Shown in pieces: positions 20,816 through 31,827 of a stretch of DNA of 64,000 nucleotides. Numbering within the stretch: the stretch's first letter is position 1; every line of letters starts with the position of its first letter. The notes under the pieces were generated by a model. It was given only the letters and a program-made list of their open reading frames with translations, did no database searches and was not told where the DNA came from. The position numbers were made by a program, and so were the translations under genes. Source of the stretch: Incurvaria masculella (taxonomy: Eukaryota; Arthropoda; Insecta; Lepidoptera; Incurvariidae); assembly GCA_946894095.1 (NCBI GenBank), contig OX335656.1, positions 2,867,001 through 2,931,000 of the forward strand. Direction: 5' to 3'.

Positions 20816-21290
20816 CGTCTCGCTCGAACGCCGTCGGCGTATGGTATGTATTTCCCACCCCCCACCCGCCCACCGCCGGCAGCTCGCTCAGGGCACACTC
20901 TGCATAATTCATAAACACAATCAACTAACACAAGAAGCATTAGCCTCTCTGTGCCGTGAATTTTAATTTATATCCTCGGCGCGCCCGCCGCGCGCGTAAT
21001 TCGTTCGCTCAGACTCAGACTTAGACCCGGACTTAGACGGCGAGTTTCTGCTCACTTCCACGCGAGCAATCGGAAGGGCTTAGCGCGCACCTAAACCGAT
21101 TTGCCGTGAGCGCGTACGTATACCAGAAGTAATCTTCCAAGTTTGCACCCTCGTACTAACGCTTGAGTTGACGTCTTTTAACTGGGATTGTAATGACAAG
21201 TAGTTTATAAAGGAGAGTACTTTTCATAGTCTACTGGCATAGAAATTGGAGCCATCAAAGTTATTTAATCCTCTCGAGGAAATAAAATTT
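20816..21290. other. Unassigned CpG-rich spacer
   Basis: It has CCCACCCCCCACCCGCCCAC and repeated CGCGCGC/CGGCGCGCCCG tracts and no recognised gene. It might be a promoter region of a transcript whose exons I cannot identify. Confidence 0.35.
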
Positions 21291-21344
21291 AAAGTATATT
21301 TACCTTTGAAAGTCATTCAGGACTTTCAAAGGTAAATATACTTT
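21291..21344. repeat. Perfect 24-bp hairpin
   Basis: AAAGTATATTTACCTTTGAA plus AGTC (21291-21314) is followed by a 6-nt loop and an exact reverse complement (21321-21344). At 54 nt it is short for a microRNA precursor. A small inversion-duplication by template switching is the simpler origin. Confidence 0.85.
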
Positions 21345-23610
21345 TCCGTACAATCAGGTACGTTGAGTATTCCAAGGAATGTGATATGTTTTTATGTATA
21401 ATTAACAGTGAAGCAAGGACACATTATTTGATGAAAGAGCCCAGTTAAAAGAACTACTCTACTTTATTTTTAACGGATTTCTTGACTTGTCGGATTTGAA
21501 AAATGCGGGATTTCCGCAAAATAATCGCATTTGTTCTGCTTGAGAAGGGGGGCATTGCAGATCATCGTAAGCGTTAAGAGTAGGTGGGAAATAGTTGAGA
21601 TCTCGAGCGCAGCGGTATAGTGCAAGAGAGGTACAATAGCGGCTAAGTTTTCGGGAATACCCATTGTTTGGGGAAGTTACATTTTAATTGAGCATTGCTG
21701 AACCGAGAGCCGTGACACTACGCCAAGCGCAACGACGCGCTGCGCTGCGCGTCATTGCAACTGCATTCCGTTGCTTAAGACTTATCCATGCTTAAGATAA
21801 TCTAAGATTGGAATATTTTAAGATGCATTCTATGTCCTTTGGTCAATCCACCATTTTGCACGGCGACTGCCAATAAACCATAAACCAACGAAATCTTCTT
21901 GGAACAAGATACCATTGACATTAACAAAAAATACAACTCTGTAATGTGGACTCAATTTGTCATTATAACACCGAAAGAACTTAATCTGTACCTACGCAAT
22001 GCTCCCAAATTCATCCAGTTATCGTTCAAAAATGAACGACGGGTTGTTAGATAGGTGCCTGTACTATGAATAACATTTTCCTAACGAGCTTACTGCATTC
22101 AAAATGATCCGCGATAACTTGCGCGCGCATTCTGTCGTTCACGTCATGTCGTATGAATATCTTCACAACTATTCCTTGAAAATAGATTTTAATTTGGTTA
22201 ATCAAGGAATCTCCTTGCCACACGTCGCAATAGCACTGAGCGCAGGTGCAAGTCCACTCACAACGATACGGCGACACTCGGAATGGAAACACTCCGAGAC
22301 ACCGCGTAACTCTGCGGCAACGCGGCGAGTGCAGTGGGAGTTACGGCAGCGCCGAAGTTTGGCGACATGCTCCCCGTGGCGCCACCTAGCGGTGCGTCTC
22401 GCCTGTCTAATTTGTGGAAGGTGCGCGAAACTACCCACCTCCGCGGCGCTATTAATGCCTCCGCCATCTTGTTTACGAGAATATTTTGTGGGCGGTTAAT
22501 TACTGTATCTGTACCGTCTACAGTACTGTATACTGTATCTATTAATGGTTTTTTAACTTTGTTCAATAACTGTTTTCTCTTACTGTTGCCCTAACTGTGT
22601 GAAATTGTTTCTAGCTTTAGTATTGTTTCCATTCTTACTTACGTCTTATATTCAGTGAAAAGGTACTGTCCAACCTGTTAAAATTCCTGTACCTGTTAAA
22701 ACTAGACAGTTGCACGCCTAATTTGTAGTTAACCGTAATCAATTAAGATAACCGTTGCAAAATCATCTGATCAGTCACACGTTTCATCAGTTTTGGCTCA
22801 ATAATACAAACCGCAATACATGAATAGTAATGAGAAATACTTTACTATAAATGGTTGTATTTTAACTGTGCTAAAACAGTAAACAGTTGCACATCATCTT
22901 TTTCAGTGATAGCGAGCCCTCATGGTTTTCGCAGCTCCTGAACATTTTTGAAAGATGTCGTCGTCGTCGGGCGCCTCTTGGCTAAGAATTTGCCGCCCGC
23001 CACGTGTCCTGCCATACACAAAACATGTGTTTCGATAATTCACAAAACAACCTGACCTAATAGCTGGCCACACAATCTTGCCTCTTTCTAAGATTACATA
23101 AAACAGAACTGGTGCAAGTAACTGAGTAAACGAAGTTCGATTTGCGTGACTCGCTACGTGCCAGACAATCGGATTAGTACATTCTTCCTGTTCTTCCAAG
23201 AATAACCCGTTGTCGGAAAACACAGCAAACAATTTCCGCGCGGTGTTGATATTTTCACGTAGATCTCCCGGAAGCAATTATGAGCTTCTGATTACATTCA
23301 TTCGGGGTAATAACGAAGTCTGAAATAGGATTTCGGTTAGTGTAGTGTCCGTCAAGTGCGCAAGGCTTCGCTCGTGTTCATTCCGTGTAGACATTAGCAC
23401 GCGATGCTAAAAGCGAAGAAATAAAAATAAACGATGGATCTGAACAGGGAAATCCGAGGAGTTCTTTGTAAGTTATCTAACTTGCAACAACAGCAGAGCA
23501 CAACCGCTCTACTGCTTTTTGTTATATCTCGTTTACGACTATTGAGAAAAATGTTCCTGCGTAATTGTGTGCGGCTCTATATACACAGCACAGCTATTAC
23601 GTTATCTAAA
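21345..23610. other. Unassigned spacer
   Basis: Open frames up to 131 aa (22104-22499 plus strand, 22903-23277 minus strand) overlap others and show no recognisable domain. Positions 22290-22460 are GC-rich and include a CTCF-like motif. The frames are not called as genes. Confidence 0.35.
22379..22392 (+). promoter_or_regulatory. CTCF-like motif
   Basis: GCGCCACCTAGCGG is a close match to the insect CTCF consensus. It has the same orientation as the motif at 20802, 1.6 kb upstream. Confidence 0.45.
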
Positions 23611-23872
23611 CATTTTTGGTCACGATAAGGTAAATGGCTGAATCTGGGTTCACGTGTTAGAGACCAACCTTCTGATGCTAAATATGCCGGTCTGCCTGCG
23701 CCATGTGGCTGCGTTATCTAGATTGGCTATATAAAATACATGTTGGTATGTAACTGCTGATGAATATACTGATTATCTAGATATATTGATACCTATCAAT
23801 TATACAACAATAACCAGTCGGTTTTTTTACTTAAATACTCTATTATACCTATCTGTAACCTAAATCGCCCAT
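23611..23872 (+). repeat. Dispersed repeat E, copy 1
   Basis: It is collinear with 63732-64000. Shared blocks are TTTTTGGTCACGAT, GTAAATGGCTGAATCT, TTAGAGACCAACC, CGGTCTGCCTGC, GCTGATGAATATACTGATT and ACAACAATAACCAGTCGGTT. Identity is roughly 80-85% by eye. No coding content. Confidence 0.85.
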
Positions 23873-23907
23873 AACTACGAAATGCAACCAAAGATTTGTT
23901 CACGTCT

Positions 23908-24053
23908 TAGGGCCTAGTTAAAATTGACGTCAACGTATTATTAAACACGTCACTTTGCATGGAAAGTATGGAAGGAACTTCATGCGGTTCACTAAAAGTG
24001 TAGTGTTTGAACATTGATTAACTCAGCCGTCTCTTCGTACAATCGGGGCTTAG
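23908..24053. mobile_element. Family D MITE, copy 2
   Basis: The ends are CTTAGGGCCTAGTT and CAATCGGGGCTTAG, with inner arms AAACACGTCACTTTG and AAAAGTGTAGTGTTTGAAC. The centre ATGGAAGGAACT is shared with the copy at 10110. Confidence 0.8.
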
Positions 24054-25504
24054 TGGATTATTCTTAAAACTTTAACGCATGCCTGCGTGATTGGATGAGA
24101 TTTAAGACGCAAATGTATTGATCTAAATTGGTCTTACCTCTAGTTTAAGACTTCAGTAACTCGGCTTTTAACCCGTCCTTAAATAATCCGGCCTGTTGCC
24201 TGAGGTATCGGCTGCTGGCTGACGAATACAAATTATCTGCGTGCTTACGTAAGCATAAATCTCTCACTTCGACGGCACAGGATCCGGCAAAGAGTAGAAT
24301 TTCGTTAAGTATATAATGTTATATGACTGAGTTGTAAGAGATGTGGCTCTTAGAATGTTTTTGAATCGTGCGAATTGAAATTATGCCGATTTAGCGAAAA
24401 ATTGGATCGCAGTAAAACTATGACATGGCAATAGTGTTAAGTATAAAACTAACCAGACACTTGATACAAAATACGACTTAAACTAGGCTACTACTCAGCA
24501 TCGTAACCCAATCACAGAAAGTTTTCACCACTAAGTATAAGACAAAGATAATCATAGCTCCACTTTCATGTTAATCTTGCAAAACAAAATGGCGGCGGCG
24601 AACAACAAAAGATAATATCGGTTGATAGTATTCCCGCATTTTGCCGAAAGGATGAGGTGCCATGCCAGATCAGCCAGTAATACGGTATCTGAAATTGAGT
24701 TTTAAAATTGGCTTTCGAAACATATTTATATACGCATAAAAACGAATTTTATCGCTGATAAAACGAGGTAACTTCAAAAATATACATAGGGAGGGATACA
24801 AATATCCTCCAATTTCATCAAAATCTGAAGCGTCCAAAACGCAATTTCCCGGAAAAAATCCACTCGAGCCATATTCTCAAAACCGTCACGCAAATTGCGG
24901 CCGATTTACCGATGTTCTATCGAATTTTAATGCGGCAAGTTGGCGATTTATGCTAATTCAGCGGCATTCTACAACTTATAATTGATTTCGAGTTGAAAAA
25001 AGTTTCGCCATTGGCCGCCGTCGCGACGACGACGAAGGCTTTCGAGCACGTTGGAAGTTCCCGCGAAGGCAGAGACGGACGCAGTATTGCGTCAAGGGTG
25101 CAAAAGGTATACACAACGAGGCGTTCAGTGTTTAGTGCCGTTCCTGTCTCATAGCTTTACGCTTCCGTTATCTCTGATATAGTCCCACACATGGAGATGG
25201 CCCCACATAGATTATTACCACGCGTGGCCAAAACAGAAACAAACAAAACAGTCGCCTTGTAGAACGTCATTTGGCTATCAGATTTCCCCCATGCTGAGCT
25301 GTGTATTGGTCGAATTTTTACACGTACATATTTGAAACGCGTAATATAATGCCTAAAGTGTACAAAAGTAGAGTTCGAGCGATTGAAAGAAATGGGAAAA
25401 TAATATTTCAAAACGTCACCTAGCTTATGTTCGCCGTTACGAGCATGTGTTGCCATTGTAACAATTCAAGTTACCCACTTATTATTCCTTTTAGGCTGAG
25501 CTTA
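24054..25504. other. Unassigned spacer
   Basis: No gene is recognised. GATGAGGTGCCATGCCAGA near 24650-24668 echoes the SINE body but is too short to call. Confidence 0.4.
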
Positions 25505-25559
25505 GTTAACCTTACCTAACGTAGCCTAACCTAACCTAACCTAACCTAACGTAACCTAA
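25505..25559 (-). repeat. Interstitial insect telomere repeat (TTAGG)n
   Basis: Five perfect CCTAA pentamers in tandem occupy 25525-25549. Degenerate units in the same phase lie on both sides (CGTAA, CCTAA after; CCTAA, CGTAG before). TTAGG is the ancestral insect telomere repeat and is used by Lepidoptera. The block is short, so it is an internal relic and not a chromosome end. Confidence 0.85.
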
Positions 25560-27631
25560 ACTTTAAATCTCTTTGCGTCTAGAAAAGTCCTCCCACCGCA
25601 ATGTATGTGTGGAGGCTAGGCGCGAGTTCATTTCATAAGAGACTCGTTTATCCTTCGATAATGGTGTCGGAAGGGTTGACGGTGACGTTTGTTTTCAGTG
25701 AGGCTATAAAAACTTCGCTTAAAAAGTCAATACGTTCAAAAAGCCATACAAACACAGCCTCCGAAAAGTTTAACCGGATGAGATTTACCATTGAAATTGA
25801 ATCATTTTCCGGCACAACAATACTCGCAATGATTGAAATGCATATTTGAAGGTGAATCTGCGGCGTTGCCAGTGCAGCGCGCTTGGTCGCGTCTAGGGAA
25901 ATACATGCTGTTGCACTCATTCTTCATTCCATTTGTACTGCACCATTCGCCAAGCGACGTTGGTTCAGCTTCAATGCGCGTATCCTGTGTAATTACTCTG
26001 TGCCACTGCTTTATGATGTGATGTTCTGACATAATTAGGTTTACGAGGAATTCATAAGCTATATGGTTACCTGACGCTTCGCCCGCGTTAACGTCCGACG
26101 AAAAACATTCGGTCTAACCCTCATGTATATCGTCTATAATCGTTGGGAAGAATAAAGCTTTGCGACGATACAAAGAGGCATACAATCGGTTACGGAAAGT
26201 AATAAGCGAGCATATAGAAATACAGATTTTTTTCTGTTTGTTTTCAGTTTTCTGTTCTGAGGTCGGAACACAGTGTTATCGAACTCTGTCTAGGTTAAGC
26301 GTGTGTAGTATAATCTGAAACAGAAAACAAGCAAACAAGCATGCGATGCAATAACCGTGTCACTTTCGGAACGCTTAATCTTGAATAGTCGTAGGATCTG
26401 CGCCCTTCCCAAACTTATTGGGCAAACGTTGGTAACATAGATCACGTTACATCGCACTTCTAGATTATTTTCTGTTCCGAGGACTACATCAAAGAGCTCC
26501 GGAACGCAACGAGCTTCGTATAATTGTAGTGCTATTTTGTTCAACAACTATCACCTAGTGTAAAGCAACCTCGTAGTGCTTCCTCGGCTTAGCTCACACG
26601 TCATTCTCATATTATATTGTAGCGCTGAAGCGCAGTGCAGTGGCGGCATGGCGGCGGTACATTATTAGGAAATTTGATATTAAACAGCGTCGGTCCGTGA
26701 CAGTTGACGCGCGTCGCCTCGGCGTGGAGTCATTAGTATCACGCGATGGTGGCGCCACAGTGGAATCAAGCCGAATCAAGCAGTTGGGAAAGTGCTGCGA
26801 ACGCCTTCAAACGTTTTACTCGCATTTATTTATGTATTGTATTATGGAATTTAGTATCTTTGTAACACCTGAACTCATTTACTTACATCATCGGCATCTG
26901 ATGAATGAATACATAAAAAACTGACATCTGCATACGCTTAAGTTTTTCCAGGTGTACCTAGCATTCGCTCCCAGTCGCCACACAGAGTGCAATTTTTTTA
27001 TTATTGGCTCATTTCAGGCCCGTTACCGACTAATTTCGGAACCCCACTATATCGTCAAAGAAAGAGAAAAACCCATATTACACTATTTCGGCGTAGGTAC
27101 AGAGCCAACGCATTCAGCTAAGGGTTCGGATTTGGAACCATAAAACTACCCGTAATATAGGTCAGTGAAAGAGATTATCCAACTGTTTGTTGCAACATAA
27201 AAGTACGCAATGTTTTATAATGTTTTTTTAATACCTATTAACATAAAAATTCAAGTCCCTGACATAAAGAACTACCCATTGTTTAGCCATGCTGACAAAC
27301 CCTAAAATGAGTGTGGACCACGGTAACCTCAAAATCATACAATGATATTTAAATCCAATTCAAACGAATATAAATTAATTTTCAGGTACTAAAAAGGATA
27401 ACATTATTACACAACCTTTATAGTATGTGACTGTAAGTGAACAGCGATTGCTCACAGACCAGAATAGTTCATGCAATTGTGGAAAATCAGGTAAATAAAT
27501 TAATCGTTTATCTAATTGATGTTTCTCTACGTTTCAGGTAAGGTCATCCTTATTGCGTCAAGCTGTCGATCCGGAGGCAACGAGAATCAGGACTTTTTTT
27601 AATAACAAGGAAGTATAAAACACATCTCTTC
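25560..27631. other. Unassigned spacer
   Basis: There are several open frames of 60-99 aa on both strands (25157-25456, 25601-25849, 26290-26547, 26640-26924). None has recognisable domains, and several overlap on opposite strands. No gene is called. Confidence 0.35.
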
Positions 27632-27996
27632 TCTACTTATATAAAAGGGAACGTCTGTCCACATGCGAAGGGTAATCTCCGTAACCACTGAACAGATCAA
27701 GATGCCGTTTGTACCGATTTACAGATTCGATCGCGGGGCTTGCTTTAGGATACATACCATCACGCTAAATATCCTAAAGGCTGAGCAATATCAATGAAAT
27801 TACTCTCAAAGAAAATTAATACCATCCCGTGGCGCATGACGGCGCTACGTGCGGCGTCATTTTGCTTGCACTCCAAATATAGAAACGATTAACAATTTTC
27901 GCGATAAATGTAAGAAGCCAGTTGGCGTATAACCGACTGTTTCAAACATCAGTCAAAAACGACATGGACCCGAGCGGAGCCGGGTACCGCAGCTAG
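27632..27996 (+). mobile_element. Small Helitron, both ends present
   Basis: It starts TCTACTTATATAAAAGGGAA and ends with the GC-rich GAGCGGAGCCGGGTACCGCA and CTAG (27993-27996) before a T. TC start, a hairpin-forming GC-rich subterminal region, CTAG end and no terminal inverted repeats are Helitron features. At 365 bp it has no helicase, so it is non-autonomous. The same end occurs at 58021. Confidence 0.75.
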
Positions 27997-27997
27997 T

Positions 27998-28564
27998 TTA
28001 TAATGAAAGGTAGCCCATTTAAATCGTACAAAAATATTTACATATCTTCTCGCCACTTAGGAGTAGACAGAGATGATTCCGTCGGTGTCTCTTTCCAACG
28101 TCCGTTGTGCATTATTTTCTGCTGGGCACTTTTTTGCTTTATCTACATATACCTAAATGTTTCCATGCATGATCTACGATTAGGAATGCTTAACATTTGA
28201 TCTTTACGAAGTAATTTATCAATGTCGTGGTACGTTCCTCTAGAGCACTCCATTTCCAAACTCGCCACTCTAATTTTCCCGCATGTGTTCAGTTAAAAAC
28301 GTGCTGAATTGAACCTATGACCACTGCCATAGAAAGCAAGTCTCCTTGCCCCTCACCACTACAAGCCATTTTTAATATATGACTGCTGCATGGCCGCTAG
28401 TTGCACACTGTATGTCCTTGTCAGGACATTACCTTGCGTCGTCCGGGTGCGGTCAATGGCGTATCATTTCATTGGTTTGTCGGCGATCTTAATCAAGTTC
28501 AATACAATAATTGGGGACTCATATTTTCGTTGCAGATGCAAGGGCGAAAGGCGATTCTGCGCAA
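27998..28564. other. Unassigned spacer
   Basis: Nothing is recognised before the SINE tail. Confidence 0.4.
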
Positions 28565-28978
28565 TTTTTTTTTTTTTTTTTATGCAACCTGACATGGATG
28601 GCTAATACCACACAACTACCGTTATGATATTAGCCCAATACACCTCATTCCCGAAGGATTTTGGTGCCATGCCAGGACCTTCCCTTTATGAGCACGGCTA
28701 CATTGAACTGGGTGGAAAACACGGACAATTTTTCATTGCCGCTTCGACCATCTTTTCATCCAATGCGATGGTACCAACCCGGGCGGGCTTAAACCCTACC
28801 ACCTAGTAGGGGAAGGGGACCTACAGTTTTACATGGATTCCGAACCATGGAGCAGCTCGCATTCGTAACGAAATGCACTTATCGAACTCGGAAAGAGAAA
28901 GACAGTGGTGCATGTCGGTATTGAACCCAGGTCTCTGGTACGCTAGGCCAGTCCCCGCGCCACTCGGCTACGAGCCGC
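28565..28978 (-). mobile_element. Full-length SINE, tRNA-head subfamily
   Basis: On the minus strand the copy begins CGGCTCGTAGCCGAGTGG (A-box-like TAGCCGAGTGG) and has the B box GGTTCAATACC (about 28918-28928). Next come the linker TGTCTTTCTCTTTCCGAG, the shared body and the tail TCAGGTTGCAT with a long A-run (28565-28581 as T). Pol III transcription from the internal boxes is inferred. It is the best-preserved copy of this subfamily with 49686. No clear target duplication was found. Confidence 0.92.
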
Positions 28979-29029
28979 TCTTATTGCCTGGAATGTTCTT
29001 TACAGCGGCTAAACTCAGACATGATTATT

Positions 29030-29062
29030 TTTTTCTGGAACTGGACATGGATGGCTAATATG
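29030..29062 (-). mobile_element. SINE tail fragment
   Basis: A T-run is followed by CTGGAACTGGACATGGATGG and CTAATA. This is only the terminal part of a SINE. Confidence 0.6.
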
Positions 29063-29191
29063 TGCTAATAGTGCAAGAGCACGCTCCGTTGATGGACGCT
29101 AGATTGATATAATGACTCCCCACGAAGTTTTTTGTCAGCTCTTCATCGCGCGCGGTGTGATTGACAATTCCAATACAATGACAATTACATA

Positions 29192-29215
29192 TAAAGAAAG
29201 AAAGAAAATACGTTT
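29192..29215 (-). repeat. AAAG microsatellite, probable LINE tail
   Basis: AAAGAAAGAAAGAAAATACG precedes TTTATTTTT directly before a family A repeat. It resembles the short tandem tails of LINE 3' ends elsewhere in the window. Confidence 0.45.
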
Positions 29216-29546
29216 ATTTTTAGGGTTCCGTACCCAAAGGGTGAAAACGGAACCCTATGACTAAGCCTCCGCTGTCCGTCCGTCCGTCCGTCCGTCCGTC
29301 CGTCCGTCCCTCCGTCTGTCCGTCTGTCACAGGGCTGTACCTCAGTAACCGTAACAGGTAGACAGCTGAAATTTTCACAGAGTGTGTATTTATTTTGCCG
29401 CTATAACAACAAATAGGTAAGATTAAAAAATAATTAAAATTAAAGGGGGCTCCCATACAAAAAACGTGATTTTTTTGTTTTTTTTACGATGGTACGGAAC
29501 CCTTCGTGTGCGAGTCCGACTCGCCCTTTTCCCCGCGGTTTTTTCC
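29216..29546 (-). repeat. Family A dispersed repeat, copy 3 (nearly complete)
   Basis: It runs from TTTTTAGGGTTCCGTACCCA, through AAGCCTCCGCTGTCCGTCC with about a dozen GTCC/GTCT units, to GTGTGCGAGTCCGACTCGCC and a degraded CCGCGGTTTTTT end. The microsatellite is the longest of all copies. Confidence 0.92.
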
Positions 29547-30379
29547 CAATACACAATTTAGACATTTACAAAATTCAGCATACTAATTTGTAGAGAAACA
29601 AAGGCGCCAGCTCAGAATTTTGTGCTGCAGGTCCCTCTCGATGAGTGAGTGAACTTTAGCGCTAATTTTACGCTGGTCCGGGCACACTTACGACTAACAT
29701 AAAGTGAGAGCAACAGCTGTTTGTCGTGAGTGAGGAAATATAGTACATAAAACCAGAAAAAATACAGTAAGTTAACCCTTAAATTTATTTTTAGCATACA
29801 ATTGAAAATGCAGGTAGATTAATTATTAACCTCACTAACCTGCACAACCTCGAGTTTATCAAACTTCGCCAATGTGTACTGACGGCTGTGGAAAACGACA
29901 GGGATTCCGTCGAAGTGGATTGTGGTTCTAAGCTAACCACCTTAATTTGCTTGATGCGAGTCTAAAGCTTCCAATTATAGGCTCTACTGAGCGCGTGGAA
30001 GTATAGAGAGGCAAGAACTATTTCGGCGAGGATTCAGGACCAAACCTGGATTTAGACCAATGTATTCGGTTTGGTGACCTTTTTGGATGAACCGAAGGCT
30101 TCGTATGTGCAATAAGGTGCGTGACTTCCGAATGTTTTGTTGTCGACGACTGACGAATTTAAAGTACCTAGAGTAGTCCGTCACAAACTCAACTACATAT
30201 ATTGGAATCATAAAAATAAATAGAAAAAATCTGTGTAATTGTTTTGGTCGATCGAGATCTTCATTGTAGACGAGAATAGACAGAACGAAAACCTCTTCCA
30301 AAATGGATGAAACATGTAGACCTGATTCACGAGATAATTTTAGGTATTTAATGGATACGACATTACCGTTATCTCATTA
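29547..30379. other. Unassigned spacer
   Basis: No coding or RNA feature is recognised. A 105-aa minus-strand frame at 29984-30301 has no motif. Confidence 0.4.
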
Positions 30380-30558
30380 ATTTGAGTTTCAGCGACATCT
30401 ACATTCGAAGCATTGTAATCAGATTTTGAAAATAATCTGAAAAAGTATTGGTCCAAAGGTCGCAGGTTCAATTCCTGCTTCCGACGAATGTCACGACCAA
30501 GATTATTTTCAAAATCTGATTACAATGCTTCGAATGTAGATGTCGCTGAAACTCAAAT
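30380..30558. mobile_element. Perfect 59-bp inverted repeat around a tRNA-like B box
   Basis: The arms 30380-30438 and 30500-30558 are exact reverse complements. The left arm starts ATTTGAGTTTCAGCGACATC. The 61-nt loop carries GGTCGCAGGTTCAATTCCTGC, which contains a perfect Pol III B box (GGTTCAATTCC) and reads like a tRNA T arm with its 5-bp stem. A one-armed relative lies at 56245-56400. It could be a MITE or a snapped-back SINE head. Confidence 0.9.
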
Positions 30559-31102
30559 GACTGCTTCACGAGGTTGCCACTATGTATGCACTACCATCGT
30601 TTCTATTGTTTTGTCTGCAAATGTTCTAAATCTCTGAATTGTATGTTTGTATAGTCTAAATTAAAGAAAACTTATTAGACTATACAAATATAAAATTTTT
30701 AACCATCAAAGTTTCCTCCGCAGATATTAAAAAAATCCTGCCCTTCGCAATACCTCTAATAATATTGGATTCGCTCGTGGATGTATTTTCTTCAGATTCC
30801 TGCGTTATCCTGTTTACCTCCAGTTACAATATTTTATTGACAAAAATCGGAAGGGACTTGGATTAATCGGAAATTACATGGAAATAATGGAGAAACGAAA
30901 ATGCCTCGCTCGCCGTGGCGCGTTCTTTCGTCAGTTTATTAAAATCGGTTCATTCCATGACTTTTTTTTATTACGTTTTCGTAGGAAAAGTGTAATCTTC
31001 TCTTTTCGTGATTTCGTAAATTGAATACAAACATTGATACAATTTGATTTCGCTCACGGCCGTATAATTTATACCAAGTTTGCATCAGAATAGTGATTGA
31101 AC
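30559..31102. other. Unassigned spacer
   Basis: A local inverted pair, TTTGTATAGTCTAA and TTAGACTATACAAA, occurs near 30650-30690. Nothing else is recognised. Confidence 0.4.
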
Positions 31103-31379
31103 AAAAAAAAAACCGGCCAGGTGCGAGTCGGACTCGCACTCAAAGGGTTCCGTACCATCGTACAAGATTTAACACAAAGAAATCACGTTTTTGTAATTAT
31201 ATTTAATTTTTATTATTTATTTATTTTTGTTATAGCGGCCAATTGAATACACACTCTGTGAAAATTTCAGCATCCTACCTATTGCGGTTCACGAGATTCA
31301 GCCCTGTGACAGACGGACGGACAGCGGAGGCTTAGCCATACAGTTCCGTTTTCACCCTTTGGGTACGGAACCCTAAAAA
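31103..31379 (+). repeat. Family A dispersed repeat, copy 4
   Basis: It starts with an A-run and CCGGCCAGGTGCGAGTCGG and ends GGGTACGGAACCCTAAAAAG. The microsatellite is reduced to GACGGACGGACAG. Otherwise it is full length. Confidence 0.92.
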
Positions 31380-31687
31380 GGCAACCGTTTAGAATCGGCG
31401 ATTCTCAAAGTGTGCTCCGCTCAACCGCCGCATAAGGATGCCGGGCATGATTCTAAACACTAGCGCGTGAACCTTTTCTTTCAGAAATAAAGGTGACCTC
31501 TCTCTCCCTGTTTATCCTCTCTACCATGGAGTGAACTGTTCGGAGCTGCATAACACCATTCCCCCGTCCACTTTCTACCATCGCTCAACACGGAACAGGC
31601 GGAAAATGGACCCAATCAGCGTTGCCACTTCCCACATAGGAATCAACCGATTCTTTAGTTCCTTAATATATCTATAGGGATGGGACA

Positions 31688-31800
31688 GATTCAGATTCAG
31701 ATATTTTATTCATCACAAAGACGTACACATGACACAATACATATGCAGTGTGATTCGTCCATGTTCAGTCTGATATACAAATAAATGAAATCAGTCAATG
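31688..31800 (-). mobile_element. LINE 3' tail fragment
   Basis: A short tandem tail (CAGATTCAGATTCAGAT) is followed by ATTTTATTCATCACAAAGAC, the pattern of a minus-strand LINE 3' UTR. No coding part is present. Confidence 0.5.
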
Positions 31801-31827
31801 TTAAAAACTATATATATATTATATATA

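Noticed and set aside
22104..22566. Overlapping 78-131-aa open frames on both strands
   Set aside because: They overlap on opposite strands in GC-rich sequence, have no domain or splice support, and are expected where stop codons are rare.
22903..23277. 124-aa minus-strand open frame
   Set aside because: No domain, no codon-bias signal apparent by eye, no splice context. It is probably chance.
24648..24670. Short SINE-like match GAGGTGCCATGCCAGA
   Set aside because: It is about 20 bp without neighbouring similarity, too little to call an element.
30439..30499. Possible tRNA gene in the fold-back loop
   Set aside because: Only a T-arm-like segment is present. There is no acceptor, D or anticodon arm, so it is not a tRNA gene.
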